Positions 1 through 9,659 of a stretch of DNA of 64,000 nt are shown one piece after another. The DNA is from Pseudoalteromonas sp. G4 (GTDB lineage: Bacteria; Pseudomonadota; Gammaproteobacteria; Enterobacterales; Alteromonadaceae), in contig NZ_JAPEHW010000006.1 in the NCBI RefSeq assembly GCF_028875915.1, positions 1-64,000 on the forward strand, read 5' to 3'. A program made the translations under genes and the position numbers. The notes under the pieces were generated by a model. The model was not told the origin of the DNA and ran no database searches. It saw only the letters and a list, made by a program, of their open reading frames with translations. How positions within the stretch are numbered: position 1 is the stretch's first letter; every line of letters begins with the position of its first letter.

Positions 1-77
1 CGTGTGTTGCTCGTGGTGGTGGTAAAGCACTTGAAATGATCGATATGCATGGCGGTGATGTGTTTAGCTACGATTAA
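1..77 (+). CDS. mreB: MreB, C-terminal end (5' truncated by window)
   Basis: The last 24 codons of the rod-shape actin homologue MreB are present, in frame from base 3, ending in the family-typical tail CVARGGGKALEMIDMHGG and a TAA stop. MreB forms membrane-associated filaments that direct lateral wall synthesis together with MreC and MreD, which follow immediately. Only the tail is visible, so nothing can be said about the ATPase core. Confidence 0.9.
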   Translation, partial: CVARGGGKALEMIDMHGGDVFSYD

Positions 78-117
78 GTAGCTAACATAACTATTTTGAT
101 TGCTCTTTGAGGGCGCA

Positions 118-951
118 ATGAATTTAATTTTTGGTAGAAATACCTCGTTGCAATTACGCTTGGTGATTGCCATTGTGTTAAGTGCGGTATTAATTATCGG
201 TGACCGCTTTACTGATGGTGGCTCCAAAGTTAGGGCTAGCTTAAATACAATTGTTAGCCCCTTGTTTTACCTTGCAAACCTCCCTTATGAAATGTTTCGT
301 GAAGGCAGCAAAAACCTGTCTTCTCACCAGAGTCTCATGGTTGAGAACGATGCTTTACGTGAAGCCCAATTGGTACAAAATCAAAAACTACAGCAGTACG
401 AATTTTTAAAACTCGAGAACCAAAAGCTGCGTGCATTATTAGGCTCTTCCAAAAAACTTGAAGACCGTAAATTAATTGCGCAAGTGTTGTCTGTTCATTC
501 AAATCCTTATAGTCACCAAGTGTTAATCAACCGCGGCTTACTCGACGACGTGAAAGAAAGTCTTGCAGTAATTGATGACAAAGGTATTGTCGGGCAAGTA
601 ACGAGCGTAGGCAGTACAACTAGTCGCGTGCTGTTAATTACTGATACACAGCATGCAACGCCAGTGCGCATTCTTCGTAACAATGTGCGTACGGTAGTTG
701 AAGGCATCGGTAAAATAGATCAACTAAGACTATCACATGTGCCTCATAGTATGGATATTCGCATTGGCGATGTGCTCGTGAGCTCAGGTTTAGGAGGCGT
801 ATTTCCCGAAGGTTACCCTGTTGCAACTGTGACTAGTATCAACCGCAATGAGGGAAGACCGTTTTCTGAAGTATATGCCAGCCCAATAGCTGAGCTTGAT
901 CGTATTCGCCTGCTGATTTTACTTTGGCGCAATGAGGTAGCCAATGACTAG
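118..951 (+). CDS. mreC: Rod shape-determining protein MreC
   Basis: MreC is the bitopic periplasmic scaffold of the elongasome, linking MreB/MreD/RodZ to PBP2 and RodA. The protein (277 aa) has a short cytoplasmic tail, one N-terminal membrane segment (about residues 13-30), a coiled coil (about 70-105, rich in Q/L/E) and a beta-barrel MreC domain with the conserved DKGIVGQV and VSSGLGGVFPEGYPVA stretches. An in-frame TTG lies upstream at 100, but the ATG at 118 has a GAGG Shine-Dalgarno at good distance and begins with the family-like MNLIFGR, so 118 is preferred. Overlaps mreD by 8 bases. Confidence 0.95.
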   Translation: MNLIFGRNTSLQLRLVIAIVLSAVLIIGDRFTDGGSKVRASLNTIVSPLFYLANLPYEMFREGSKNLSSHQSLMVENDALREAQLVQNQKLQQYEFLKLENQKLRALLGSSKKLEDRKLIAQVLSVHSNPYSHQVLINRGLLDDVKESLAVIDDKGIVGQVTSVGSTTSRVLLITDTQHATPVRILRNNVRTVVEGIGKIDQLRLSHVPHSMDIRIGDVLVSSGLGGVFPEGYPVATVTSINRNEGRPFSEVYASPIAELDRIRLLILLWRNEVAND

Positions 952-1420
952 GCATTTAGGTTTTATTTTATTATCCGTGTTTGTCTCTTTAGTATTGGCG
1001 CTCATGCCTTTACCGATTGCATTTGAGATGTACCGACCGGATTTAGTACTACTTGTGATTATGTATTGGTCACTAGCGCTACCGCATCGCGTGAATATTG
1101 GCTTTGCTTGGATGGCGGGGTTAATAATCGACTTAGCACTTGGTTCACCACTGGGTGTGCGCTCACTCACTTATGCTATCGTAATTTATATTACCGCCAG
1201 TAACTATCAGAAAATTCGAAACTTTAGTGTTTGGCAACAAGCAATGTTAGTCGCGCTTTTCTTGGCGCTTTATTATCTGCTAGTCTTTTGGTTAAACCAC
1301 TTTTTACTCGATATTTATTTTTTACCTCAATACCTTTGGCCAGTATTAACAGGCGCATTAGCGTGGCCTTGGTTGTTTTTATTACTGCGAAAATATCGAC
1401 GCCATTTTAGGATCCGTTAA
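944..1420 (+). CDS. mreD: Rod shape-determining protein MreD
   Basis: Small polytopic inner-membrane protein (158 aa) of the elongasome. Almost the entire sequence is hydrophobic, giving five to six predicted membrane segments, with the MreD-typical YRPDLVLLVIMYW and GLIIDLALGSPLGV stretches and a basic C-terminal tail. Starts inside the mreC 3' end and its stop shares one base with the maf start (TAATG), indicating translational coupling within the mreBCD operon. Confidence 0.93.
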   Translation: MTRHLGFILLSVFVSLVLALMPLPIAFEMYRPDLVLLVIMYWSLALPHRVNIGFAWMAGLIIDLALGSPLGVRSLTYAIVIYITASNYQKIRNFSVWQQAMLVALFLALYYLLVFWLNHFLLDIYFLPQYLWPVLTGALAWPWLFLLLRKYRRHFRIR

Positions 1421-1995
1421 TGCCTACAAAAATTTATCTCGCTTCGGCATCGCCAAGACGAAAGCAGTTGCTTTCTCAATTGGATGTTGAGTTTGAACAG
1501 TTTGCCACTGATATTGACGAAAGCCAGAAAGCAGGTGAGTCTGCTGAGTTTTTTGTTCGTCGTCTTGCAGAAGAAAAAGCCAGAGCAGGTGTGGCAATTG
1601 CCGTACAAAATTTCCCAGTACTAGGCTCAGATACTATTGTGGTTTTAGATGGCAAGGTACTTGGCAAACCACTAGACCTAGCTGATGCTGTAGCAACATT
1701 ATCGTCTCTGTCGGGTAAAACGCATCAAGTGATGACTGCAATCGCATTTGCAAATACTAAAACTGTTAAGTCACAGTTAGTCACGACAGATGTGACATTT
1801 AAAGAGTTATCACAGCAAGAAATTAAAGATTACTGCGCTACTAAAGAGCCTTTTGATAAAGCCGGTAGTTATGGCATTCAAGGCGGTGCGGGGCGTTTTG
1901 TAACACAGCTTAATGGTAGCTACTTTGCGGTAATGGGCTTACCACTTTATGAAACAGAGCAGTTACTAGCAGAATTTATCAAGGAGGGTGTATGA
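1420..1995 (+). CDS. maf: Maf-family nucleoside triphosphate pyrophosphatase (dTTPase/UTPase, YhdE type)
   Basis: House-cleaning pyrophosphatase that hydrolyses (modified) NTPs; the YhdE branch prefers dTTP and UTP. The 191-aa protein opens with LASASPRRKQLL, the Maf substrate-binding signature SxSPRR, and has the catalytic-region motif GSDTIVV followed by GKPLD and the late motif FDKAGSYGIQG. Length is normal. It lies between mreD and rng as in many gammaproteobacteria. Older names call this family septum formation inhibitor. Confidence 0.93.
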   Translation: MPTKIYLASASPRRKQLLSQLDVEFEQFATDIDESQKAGESAEFFVRRLAEEKARAGVAIAVQNFPVLGSDTIVVLDGKVLGKPLDLADAVATLSSLSGKTHQVMTAIAFANTKTVKSQLVTTDVTFKELSQQEIKDYCATKEPFDKAGSYGIQGGAGRFVTQLNGSYFAVMGLPLYETEQLLAEFIKEGV

Positions 1996-3464
1996 GCTCC
2001 GAGTTATTAATTAACGTTACACCCAGTGAGAGCCGTGTTGCACTGATTGAAAATGGTGTGCTACAAGAAGTGCAGCTTGAGCGAGAAGGTAATCTTGGAA
2101 TTGTAGGCAATATTTACCTTGGTAAAGTCAGCCGTGTATTACCGGGAATGCAGGCTGCTTTTGTTGATATTGGCTTAGAAAAAGCGGCTTTTTTACATGC
2201 CTCAGACATTGTAAATAGTACCTCGATTGCCGAAGGTGTAGACGATCAGCCAATCAAAAAAGTACAAGATATTCGTGAGCTTGTTAGGCAAGGGCAATAT
2301 ATTATGGTGCAGGTGGTTAAAGATCCGCTTGGTACTAAAGGTGCCCGCTTAACAACCGATATCACAATTCCATCGCGTTATTTGGTATTTATGCCAGACG
2401 CCACGCATGTTGGTGTATCACAACGTATTGAAAGTGAAGATGAGCGTGAACGCTTAAAAAAAATCGTAGCGCCGTTTCATGATCAAGAAGGTGGTTTTAT
2501 TGTGCGCACAGCTGCAGAAGGCGCAACCGAAACTGAACTTGAGCATGACGCTAAATTTCTAAAAAAACTGTGGCATAAAATTGCAAAAAAACGCAAAAAA
2601 ACGCGTAAAGAGTCAATTTTACATGAAGACTTAACCCTAGCATTTCGTACCTTACGCGATTATGTCGGTGAAGATATGGAACGCATTCGCGTTGACTCAA
2701 AACTGACTTATCAGCAATTAACAGCCTTCACAGAAGAGTTTGTACCTGAGCTGGCAAAAACCCTTGAGTATTATCCAGGTGAGCGCCCAATTTTTGACTT
2801 GTTTAGCGTAGAACATGAGATTCAAAAAGCGCTAGAACGTAAGGTTGAATTAAAATCCGGTGGTTATCTGATTTTTGATCAAACAGAAGCGATGACTACG
2901 GTTGATGTAAATACTGGTGCCTTTGTTGGTCATCGTAATCTCGAAGAAACCATTTTCAATACTAATATCGAAGCTACTCAAGCGATTGCAAGGCAGCTCC
3001 GTTTACGCAATTTGGGCGGCATTATTATTATTGATTTTATCGATATGGCGAGTGCTGAACACAAACGCCGCGTGTTGCACAGCTTAGAAACAGCAATGGC
3101 CCCAGATCGCGCAAAAACCAATATTAATGGCTTTTCAGCGCTTGGTCTTGTGGAAATGACTCGCAAACGCACGCGAGAGAGCTTAGAGCATATTTTGTGT
3201 GGTGAATGCCCTGTATGTAAAGGGCGCGGCGCATTAAAAACAGTTGAAACTGTGTGCTATGAAATCTTACGAGAAATTGTAAGGGTAAATCGCGCTTACG
3301 ATGCCACCAAATTTGTGGTCTACGCATCGCCTGCAGTGAGTGAAGCACTGATCAATGATGAATATCATAACCTGGCTGAGCTTGAACTTTTTATAAAGAA
3401 ACAAGTCAGTATTCAAACAGAAAGCTTGTATAATCAAGAGCAGTTTGATGTGGTGATGATGTAG
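1992..3464 (+). CDS. rng: Ribonuclease G
   Basis: Endoribonuclease of the RNase E/G family, acting on 16S rRNA 5' maturation and on some mRNAs. The 490-aa length matches RNase G, without the long C-terminal scaffold of RNase E. Visible parts: S1 RNA-binding domain near residues 35-130 (GNIYLGKVSRVLPGMQAAFVDIG), catalytic DNase-I-like region with the metal-ligand contexts TTVDVNTGAF and IIDFIDM, and the zinc-link CPVC around residue 406. ATG overlaps the maf stop by 4 bases; the stop shares one base with the downstream yhdP GTG. Confidence 0.95.
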   Translation: MSSELLINVTPSESRVALIENGVLQEVQLEREGNLGIVGNIYLGKVSRVLPGMQAAFVDIGLEKAAFLHASDIVNSTSIAEGVDDQPIKKVQDIRELVRQGQYIMVQVVKDPLGTKGARLTTDITIPSRYLVFMPDATHVGVSQRIESEDERERLKKIVAPFHDQEGGFIVRTAAEGATETELEHDAKFLKKLWHKIAKKRKKTRKESILHEDLTLAFRTLRDYVGEDMERIRVDSKLTYQQLTAFTEEFVPELAKTLEYYPGERPIFDLFSVEHEIQKALERKVELKSGGYLIFDQTEAMTTVDVNTGAFVGHRNLEETIFNTNIEATQAIARQLRLRNLGGIIIIDFIDMASAEHKRRVLHSLETAMAPDRAKTNINGFSALGLVEMTRKRTRESLEHILCGECPVCKGRGALKTVETVCYEILREIVRVNRAYDATKFVVYASPAVSEALINDEYHNLAELELFIKKQVSIQTESLYNQEQFDVVMM

Positions 3465-6400
3465 TGCAAAAAGTAAGGCACGCCTGTTTTTGGTGTTTAC
3501 GTAAAATTTGGCAAATATTCGCGATCAGCCTTGTGCTGATCGCTGTGCTTGTGTCGTTGTTAAAATACAGCTTGCCTTATGCTAATGACTACAAAGGTGA
3601 AATTGAAGCGTTATTAACCGAGCAGGTCGGTACTGACATTGCGATTGGTTCAATTTCCGCGGGCTGGGAACATACTGGACCTGCACTAGTACTCAATCAA
3701 GTTTCTTTCGGCAAAGAGCAATCGTTAGCGCTTGGCTTGTATGTCGAGCAATCACGTTTGCATGTTAATGTTTGGCAATCAGTTTTACAGCGCAGATTAG
3801 TTTCAAACTACTTTGTACTGTCTGGTTTAAATGCCAAGATTGATCTAAACCAGCCTATGCCTAGCCGTGAACAAAGTGCGGACGGTGCCAACTTAATCGA
3901 TGTACTCGAAACCCTTTTTCTTGCTGAAAGTGGTCACTTCGCGGTCGAGGATAGTCAATTATTTATTAAAACTAAGCGCAATGAAAACCGCCAAATTGCT
4001 GTAGAGCGTGTAACTTGGCAAAACCGTAATACTCAGCATCAAGGTGTTGGTTACATTACTTTACCGGGGATTTCTGACAACCGTTTAGAAGTGATTTTAG
4101 ATTTATACGGTGAGCATTTTTCAGAGTCGTTTGGCACTTTGTTTGTTGAGAGTAAGCAACTCAATGCCAGTAGTTGGCTGCAAGATGTGTTATCAGAAAA
4201 AGTTTCTGGGGTTAAAAGTGATATTAACTTCAAAGCTTGGGCGCGCTTTAAAGAGTTTAAAATCGAAAATGTGCAACTTGATTGGGCGCCAAGCCAAATA
4301 ACCTGGCAACAAGCAAAAGATCAAAAGTCACTTCAAATAAACAGTGGTACCTTACGCCTTCGCCCAAATAATGATGCTTGGACGCTTGAAACTTCAGAGC
4401 TAAGTATTGGTGCAAATCAAAGTCAGTGGCCAACATTTGGCGGCAAACTTAATTTTCTTGGTGATAATTTGGTTGCTCACTGGCGAGATTTTCCGCTTGC
4501 TTTAGTCAGTGATATTGCACCATTAATGCCTTTTGATGAAATTCATTTTGCCGAAGAATTAAAGCTTAATGGCAGCATTCCTGAGTTATATATTCGTTAT
4601 CACAACCAGCAAGATTACTTTGTAACAGGTAAAGTTGAGGGACTTTCATGGCAACATTATCAAGGCATTCCTGGGGTACAAAACCTTGCACTTGAGTTTG
4701 TTGCAGATCAGCAGGCGGCTAAGTTAAGCATTCAGGGCAGTGATGACTACTTAATGACAGGAGAGTTATTCTCGCGCGCCATTCCATATCAGCAGTTAGA
4801 TATTTCAATCGATTTTATCAAGCAGGCTGAGGGGTGGCAGGTTCAAAGTGACACCATTTGGCTACATAACGAAGAGCTTACATTTGCTGCGGAGTTCTCA
4901 CTTGATTTGTATGCTCAAACAGAGCTTAGTTTATACGCTGAAATGCAAGGCCCAGAAGTACTTAAAGCTCGTCATTACTTCCCCCGTGGTTATATGCCAC
5001 AAAGCACAATAGATTATTTAAATCGCTCACTACGTGGCGGTCGTATTGATTTAGCTAAAGTGCTTTGGCAAGGTAAGTTAAGTGATTTCCCATACCGAGA
5101 GCATAATGGGCGTTTTTTAGTTGATGCAAAGGTAACCGACGCAACATTTAATTTTAATCAATCTTGGCCAGATATAACTGACCTTGAAGCTGATTTGATA
5201 TTCTCAAATGAGCGTATGGATATTGTCTCTAAGCAAGGTGAATTGGCAGGCCTGCGTTTGGGGCAAGGGGTAGTTGTTAGTATTGATGACTTATCTCATG
5301 CAAATATGCTGAATGTTGATATTGAAACAACACAACAAGCTGAAAAATTACAGCCATTTTTTGCTGCTACCCCATTAAATAACTCGGTTGGCGCAGTGCT
5401 TGAGACAATTCAAGGACAAGGTCAAGTTATTGGCAAAACACGCATTCAGGTGCCGCTTGGTAAAAAAGCGGGTAAAAATGGAAAAGTGGATGTTTCCGGC
5501 TCTGTCGATTTTTCAAATACGCCGATTTACATTGCCAAGCCAGGTATTCCATTTAAAAACCTAAATGGCACGCTGACCTTTCATAACAGTGATATCACGC
5601 TTAAAAATGCTAATGCAACGTGGCTTGATATGCCATTTAACTTTAGTTTAGAAGGCAAACAAAGTGGCGAGAATTACGCACTTTCACTGAGCGGCGATGC
5701 ACTATGGCAAATTAAAGACATTGTTAAACATACCCAGGGTGTAATGGATGGGTATTTAACCGGCGTTGTTCCGTTTGATATTGCATTTGATATGACCTTG
5801 AAACCACAAGGTTTTAATTATAATGCCAGTGCAAATTCAAACTTGATTGGCTTGGGCACTAACTTACCAGTTCCTTACAGCAAAAAAAGTGATGAAATTT
5901 GGCCGCTTTCGTTAACTGTTCAAGGTGATGAAATTTCGAACTTGGTTACCGCCAATATCAACAAGCAGTTATTTTTCAATAGCATCATTGATAACCGTGA
6001 AGGCAAAGTTACTAATGCGCATTTAATTGTCGGTGAAAAAGATTTGGGCATAAATGCTTCAGGTTTTGATGTGTCGGTGCATTTAGCTAAAGCCGATATT
6101 GTTGAATGGATCCCATTTATTGATCACTTAATTACCACTCCGAGTGAATCAAGTAATACAAATCAGGTATTTCCCTCATTAAAAGCAGTAAACGCGAATA
6201 TTGATTATGCAACGTTATCTGAAATTGAGTTTAACGATTTAGATATTAATTTAACGGCCCTTGCGCAATCAACCCAGCTGAAAATTAATGGTAAGGAAGT
6301 GCGTGCTGAAGTGAGTATTCCGCGCGTGCTAGCACAGCGTCCTGTGTATATTGAGGCAGACTATTTAAGGCTTAACTTTAAACAACAAGAAGAAGTACAA

Positions 6401-7366
6401 GTCGGTTTAACACCACTAGATAGTTTTGATGGCCCGAAAGATAATCAATGGTTGATGCATTTACCCGCTATTCGTTTTAACTGTGCAGATTGCAAAATTG
6501 ATACTTATCAGCTGGATAAAGTCATTCTAGATTTAGACCCTGCAGACAACGGTTTACTGATAAGCCAATTGAATATTAATAAAGGCAAGCATCAGTTTAT
6601 TGGGCAGGGCAGTTGGCAAAAACAAAAAACCAACCTTGCTGGCAAGCTTGTTAGTAAAGATATTGGTGAGCTAACTGACGAGTTTGATTTAACTAGTTCA
6701 ATTAAAGAATCAAACGCCGAAATAGATATCGACTTAGCTTGGTATGGCACGCCATATGAGTTCAATACTGAATCGTTGTCGGGTGATTTAAAGTGGCGCT
6801 TAGGTGATGGTTATATTACCGACATAAGCGACGGGGGCGCGCGTGTTTTCTCGCTGCTTAGTCTTGATTCATTAGTGAGAAAACTCAAGCTCGATTTCCG
6901 CGATGTGTTTGCAAAAGGGTTTTTCTACAACAGTATGAAAGGCACCATGCAAATCGATAAAGGGGTTGCATACACTAAGGATGCGGAACTCAACGGGGTA
7001 CCAGCCGATTTAACAATTAAGGGCTATGCGGACTTAAATACCCGAAAAATCGATTACACCATGTGGGTTGCCCCAGAAGTGACCTCAAGCATTCCTGTCA
7101 TTGTAGCTTGGATGGTCAACCCGGTAACTGGATTAGCTGCGCTTGCTATCGATAAAGTGCTGCATTCAGCAAGGGTAATTTCAGAGATTGAATACACCAT
7201 TACTGGCACATTTGAAGAGCCCGTTGTAACAGAAAAAGGTAAGAAAAGTCGCGAGATTGAAATCCCGCAACCAAAGCAAGATGACTTACCTGAAGAAAAG
7301 AAAGTGGTCCCTGTTACTGAAGAGTCGCAATCGAGTGAACAAAGTACACAGGAGCAAACTCAATGA
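3464..7366 (+). CDS. yhdP: YhdP-family AsmA-like intermembrane lipid transport protein
   Basis: Very large (1300 aa) protein with one N-terminal membrane anchor (about residues 15-35) and a long periplasmic beta-rich body. The YhdP/TamB/YdbH group bridges the inner and outer membranes and moves phospholipid; YhdP is the form next to rng in many gammaproteobacteria. The C-terminal part contains the AsmA/DUF3971-like block followed by an acidic, glutamine-rich tail that looks disordered. GTG start overlapping the rng stop. Assigned from size, topology and synteny; the beta-groove fold cannot be verified by eye. Confidence 0.88.
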   Translation: MQKVRHACFWCLRKIWQIFAISLVLIAVLVSLLKYSLPYANDYKGEIEALLTEQVGTDIAIGSISAGWEHTGPALVLNQVSFGKEQSLALGLYVEQSRLHVNVWQSVLQRRLVSNYFVLSGLNAKIDLNQPMPSREQSADGANLIDVLETLFLAESGHFAVEDSQLFIKTKRNENRQIAVERVTWQNRNTQHQGVGYITLPGISDNRLEVILDLYGEHFSESFGTLFVESKQLNASSWLQDVLSEKVSGVKSDINFKAWARFKEFKIENVQLDWAPSQITWQQAKDQKSLQINSGTLRLRPNNDAWTLETSELSIGANQSQWPTFGGKLNFLGDNLVAHWRDFPLALVSDIAPLMPFDEIHFAEELKLNGSIPELYIRYHNQQDYFVTGKVEGLSWQHYQGIPGVQNLALEFVADQQAAKLSIQGSDDYLMTGELFSRAIPYQQLDISIDFIKQAEGWQVQSDTIWLHNEELTFAAEFSLDLYAQTELSLYAEMQGPEVLKARHYFPRGYMPQSTIDYLNRSLRGGRIDLAKVLWQGKLSDFPYREHNGRFLVDAKVTDATFNFNQSWPDITDLEADLIFSNERMDIVSKQGELAGLRLGQGVVVSIDDLSHANMLNVDIETTQQAEKLQPFFAATPLNNSVGAVLETIQGQGQVIGKTRIQVPLGKKAGKNGKVDVSGSVDFSNTPIYIAKPGIPFKNLNGTLTFHNSDITLKNANATWLDMPFNFSLEGKQSGENYALSLSGDALWQIKDIVKHTQGVMDGYLTGVVPFDIAFDMTLKPQGFNYNASANSNLIGLGTNLPVPYSKKSDEIWPLSLTVQGDEISNLVTANINKQLFFNSIIDNREGKVTNAHLIVGEKDLGINASGFDVSVHLAKADIVEWIPFIDHLITTPSESSNTNQVFPSLKAVNANIDYATLSEIEFNDLDINLTALAQSTQLKINGKEVRAEVSIPRVLAQRPVYIEADYLRLNFKQQEEVQVGLTPLDSFDGPKDNQWLMHLPAIRFNCADCKIDTYQLDKVILDLDPADNGLLISQLNINKGKHQFIGQGSWQKQKTNLAGKLVSKDIGELTDEFDLTSSIKESNAEIDIDLAWYGTPYEFNTESLSGDLKWRLGDGYITDISDGGARVFSLLSLDSLVRKLKLDFRDVFAKGFFYNSMKGTMQIDKGVAYTKDAELNGVPADLTIKGYADLNTRKIDYTMWVAPEVTSSIPVIVAWMVNPVTGLAALAIDKVLHSARVISEIEYTITGTFEEPVVTEKGKKSREIEIPQPKQDDLPEEKKVVPVTEESQSSEQSTQEQTQ

Positions 7367-8187
7367 TCGCAGTATTACAATGGACGGTAAGCTCAGTACC
7401 GGATAAAAACCTTGCTTATTTGCGCCAAGAGCTCAATCAGCTTCGCAACAAATACAAAAATGAAGAATTACTTGTTTGCCTACCTGAAGGCTTTGCCTGT
7501 TTTGATGCCGAGCCGAGTGAATTAATGGCTTTTGCACATGCCAGCCAACCATTTATTCGCGAAGTTTGTGGCCTTGCTAAAGAATATAATGTTTGGCTTA
7601 GTGCTGGCACCATTCCCATCGGTGACGGTGATAAATATTACGCAGCATCACTGCTTATTGACTCATCTGGTGAGGTGGTTGCTCGTTACAATAAAATTCA
7701 TTTATTTGATGTGGACGTAAATGATAGTAAAAAAAATTACCGTGAATCGAATTCAACCATAGCGGGTAAAGAGCTTGTTGTGGTTGATACCCCGTTTGGC
7801 AAAATAGGTTTAACGGTTTGCTACGACATGCGTTTTCCTGGGTTATTCGGCGCCCTTAGAGCACGCGGCGCTGATATTATTCTGGTACCTTCGGCATTTA
7901 CAGTTCCCACCGGAAAAGCGCACTGGCAACCTCTTTTGCAAGCGCGTGCAATTGAAAATCAGGTATTTATCGTAGCAGCCGCAACAACAGGTACACATGA
8001 CCGAGGACGCGAAACCTATGGTCACAGTGTGGTGATATCGCCTTGGGGTGAAATTGAAGCGATGTTAGCAACAGAGCCAAACAATATCGTATACTTACCC
8101 AATATGGATAAATTGACAGAAATTAGGCAAAAAATGCCGCTGATGTCACATAACCAATTTAATTATGAGTTTAAACATGAGCAATAA
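7363..8187 (+). CDS. Nitrilase-superfamily amidase (Nit1/YbeM-like; possible deaminated-glutathione amidase)
   Basis: Carbon-nitrogen hydrolase of 274 aa. The catalytic triad is readable: Glu42 in LPEGFACF, Lys111 in RYNKIHLFDVDV and Cys153 in LTVCYDMRFPGLF. The Glu-Lys-Cys spacing and the KIHLFDV/YDMRFP contexts match the Nit1/Nit2 branch, whose characterised members hydrolyse deaminated glutathione. This substrate is family knowledge, not visible here. Overlaps yhdP by 4 bases and tldD by 23, so it is part of the same operon. Confidence 0.85.
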   Translation: MIAVLQWTVSSVPDKNLAYLRQELNQLRNKYKNEELLVCLPEGFACFDAEPSELMAFAHASQPFIREVCGLAKEYNVWLSAGTIPIGDGDKYYAASLLIDSSGEVVARYNKIHLFDVDVNDSKKNYRESNSTIAGKELVVVDTPFGKIGLTVCYDMRFPGLFGALRARGADIILVPSAFTVPTGKAHWQPLLQARAIENQVFIVAAATTGTHDRGRETYGHSVVISPWGEIEAMLATEPNNIVYLPNMDKLTEIRQKMPLMSHNQFNYEFKHEQ

Positions 8188-9588
8188 CGTAGAACAGCAT
8201 TTATTAACGCAAAGCGGCCTTTCTCGCCAAGATTTGCTCGACAGTTTGTCTTTAATTCAAGAACATCAAATTGATTATGCCGATTTGTACTTTCAGTCAA
8301 GTCACCATGAATCTTGGGTACTTGAAGATGGTATTGTAAAAGATGGAAGCTACAACATTGAGCGCGGTGTGGGTGTTAGAGCGATTTCAGGTGAGAAAAC
8401 GGGTTTTTCTTACTCTGATGCCATTAACAAAAATGCGATTACTCAAGCTGCACTTGCAGCAAGAACCGTTGCTGATAAAAACAGTGCTGAAGTTACCACA
8501 AGTAAAGTTCAGGTGGTGGAACTAGATAAGCATATTATCCAACCGATTATGCCAATCAGCAGTTTAAAAGACAGCGAGAAGATTGATTTACTTAAACAAG
8601 TGGATGCTTACATCCGTCAAATCGCACCAAATGCATCTCAAGTGGTATGTTCGATGGCCGCTGTGTATGAAGAGGTGTTGATTGTTGCAAGTGATGGTAC
8701 CTTTGCTACAGATATTCGCCCACTTATTCGCTTAAATATTTCAGTGTTATTAGAGCAAGACGGTAAGCGTGAGCGTGGCAGTGCTGGCGGTGGCGCACGT
8801 TTAGATTATGGTTATTTTTACGAATTAGTAGATGGTAAACCGCGCTGGATGAGTTATGCCGATGAAGCGGTGCGCCTTGCTAACGTTAATTTACAGGCGG
8901 TAGTTGGCCTGGTGTACTATTACATGAAGCAGTTGGCCATGGTTTAGAAGGTGATTTTAACCGTAAAGGCTCATCAGCATTCAGCGGCAAGGTAGGACAA
9001 CAAGTGGCGTCTAGCTTATGTACCGTTGTTGATGATGGCACAATAGATAACCGCCGTGGTTCGCTCAATGTGGATGACGAAGGGGTTGCAGCGGGCTATA
9101 ACGTGCTGATTGAAAACGGCGTGCTGAAAGGCTATATGCAAGATAAACTCAATGCACGCTTAATGGGGGTTACACCTACGGGCAATGGTCGTCGAGAGTC
9201 TTATGCCCATTTACCTATGCCGCGTATGACTAATACGTACATGCTACCCGGTGAAAGCACGCAACAAGAAATTATCGAAAGTGTTGAAAATGGTATTTTC
9301 GCGACGAATTTTGCTGGTGGCCAAGTCGATATCACTTCGGGTAAGTTTGTATTCTCGGCATCAGAAGCGTATTTAATTAAAGATGGCAAAGTAACGCAGC
9401 CAATCAAAGGGGCTACTCTTATTGGTAACGGCCCAGACGTAATGCATAAAATCTCAATGGTAGGTAATGACTTATCACTTGATAATGGCGTGGGCGTATG
9501 CGGCAAAGATGGTCAAAGTGTACCAGTTGGTGTCGGTCAGCCTAGCCTTAAAATTGATGAATTAACGGTGGGTGGCACAGCTGCTTAA
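8165..9588 (+). pseudogene. tldD: TldD metalloprotease, interrupted by a frameshifting deletion
   Basis: TldD partners PmbA (TldE) in a zinc metalloprotease involved in peptide maturation and CcdA turnover. The start MSLNM matches the family N terminus. Reading is normal to about base 8902 (residue 246), after which frame 1 runs into a stop at 8947. From 8905 a second frame continues perfectly: [18 protein letters not shown], containing the zinc motif HEAxGH, through to the GVGVCG and VGGTA C terminus. Compared with E. coli TldD about 14 residues before WPG are missing; the frames imply a loss of about 40 bases. pmbA is intact nearby. Whether this is real or a sequence error is open. Confidence 0.9.
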
Positions 9589-9616
9589 GTTGTTAAACTG
9601 ATTCTTGAAAAAGAAA

Positions 9617-9640
9617 AACGCTGCAATTGCAGCGTTTTTT
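9617..9640. terminator. Bidirectional rho-independent terminator between tldD and Ig lipoprotein
   Basis: A perfect 20-base palindrome (AACGCTGCAATTGCAGCGTT, 9617-9636) is flanked by A-rich sequence on the left and a T tract on the right, so it can terminate the rightward mre-tldD operon and the leftward Ig-domain gene whose stop lies at 9660. Confidence 0.88.
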
Positions 9641-9659
9641 ATTGGTTCTCTTAGATTAG

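Noticed and set aside
9201-9506. Antisense open frame of about 100 codons inside tldD
   Set aside because: It mirrors the conserved sense coding sequence and has no start signals.
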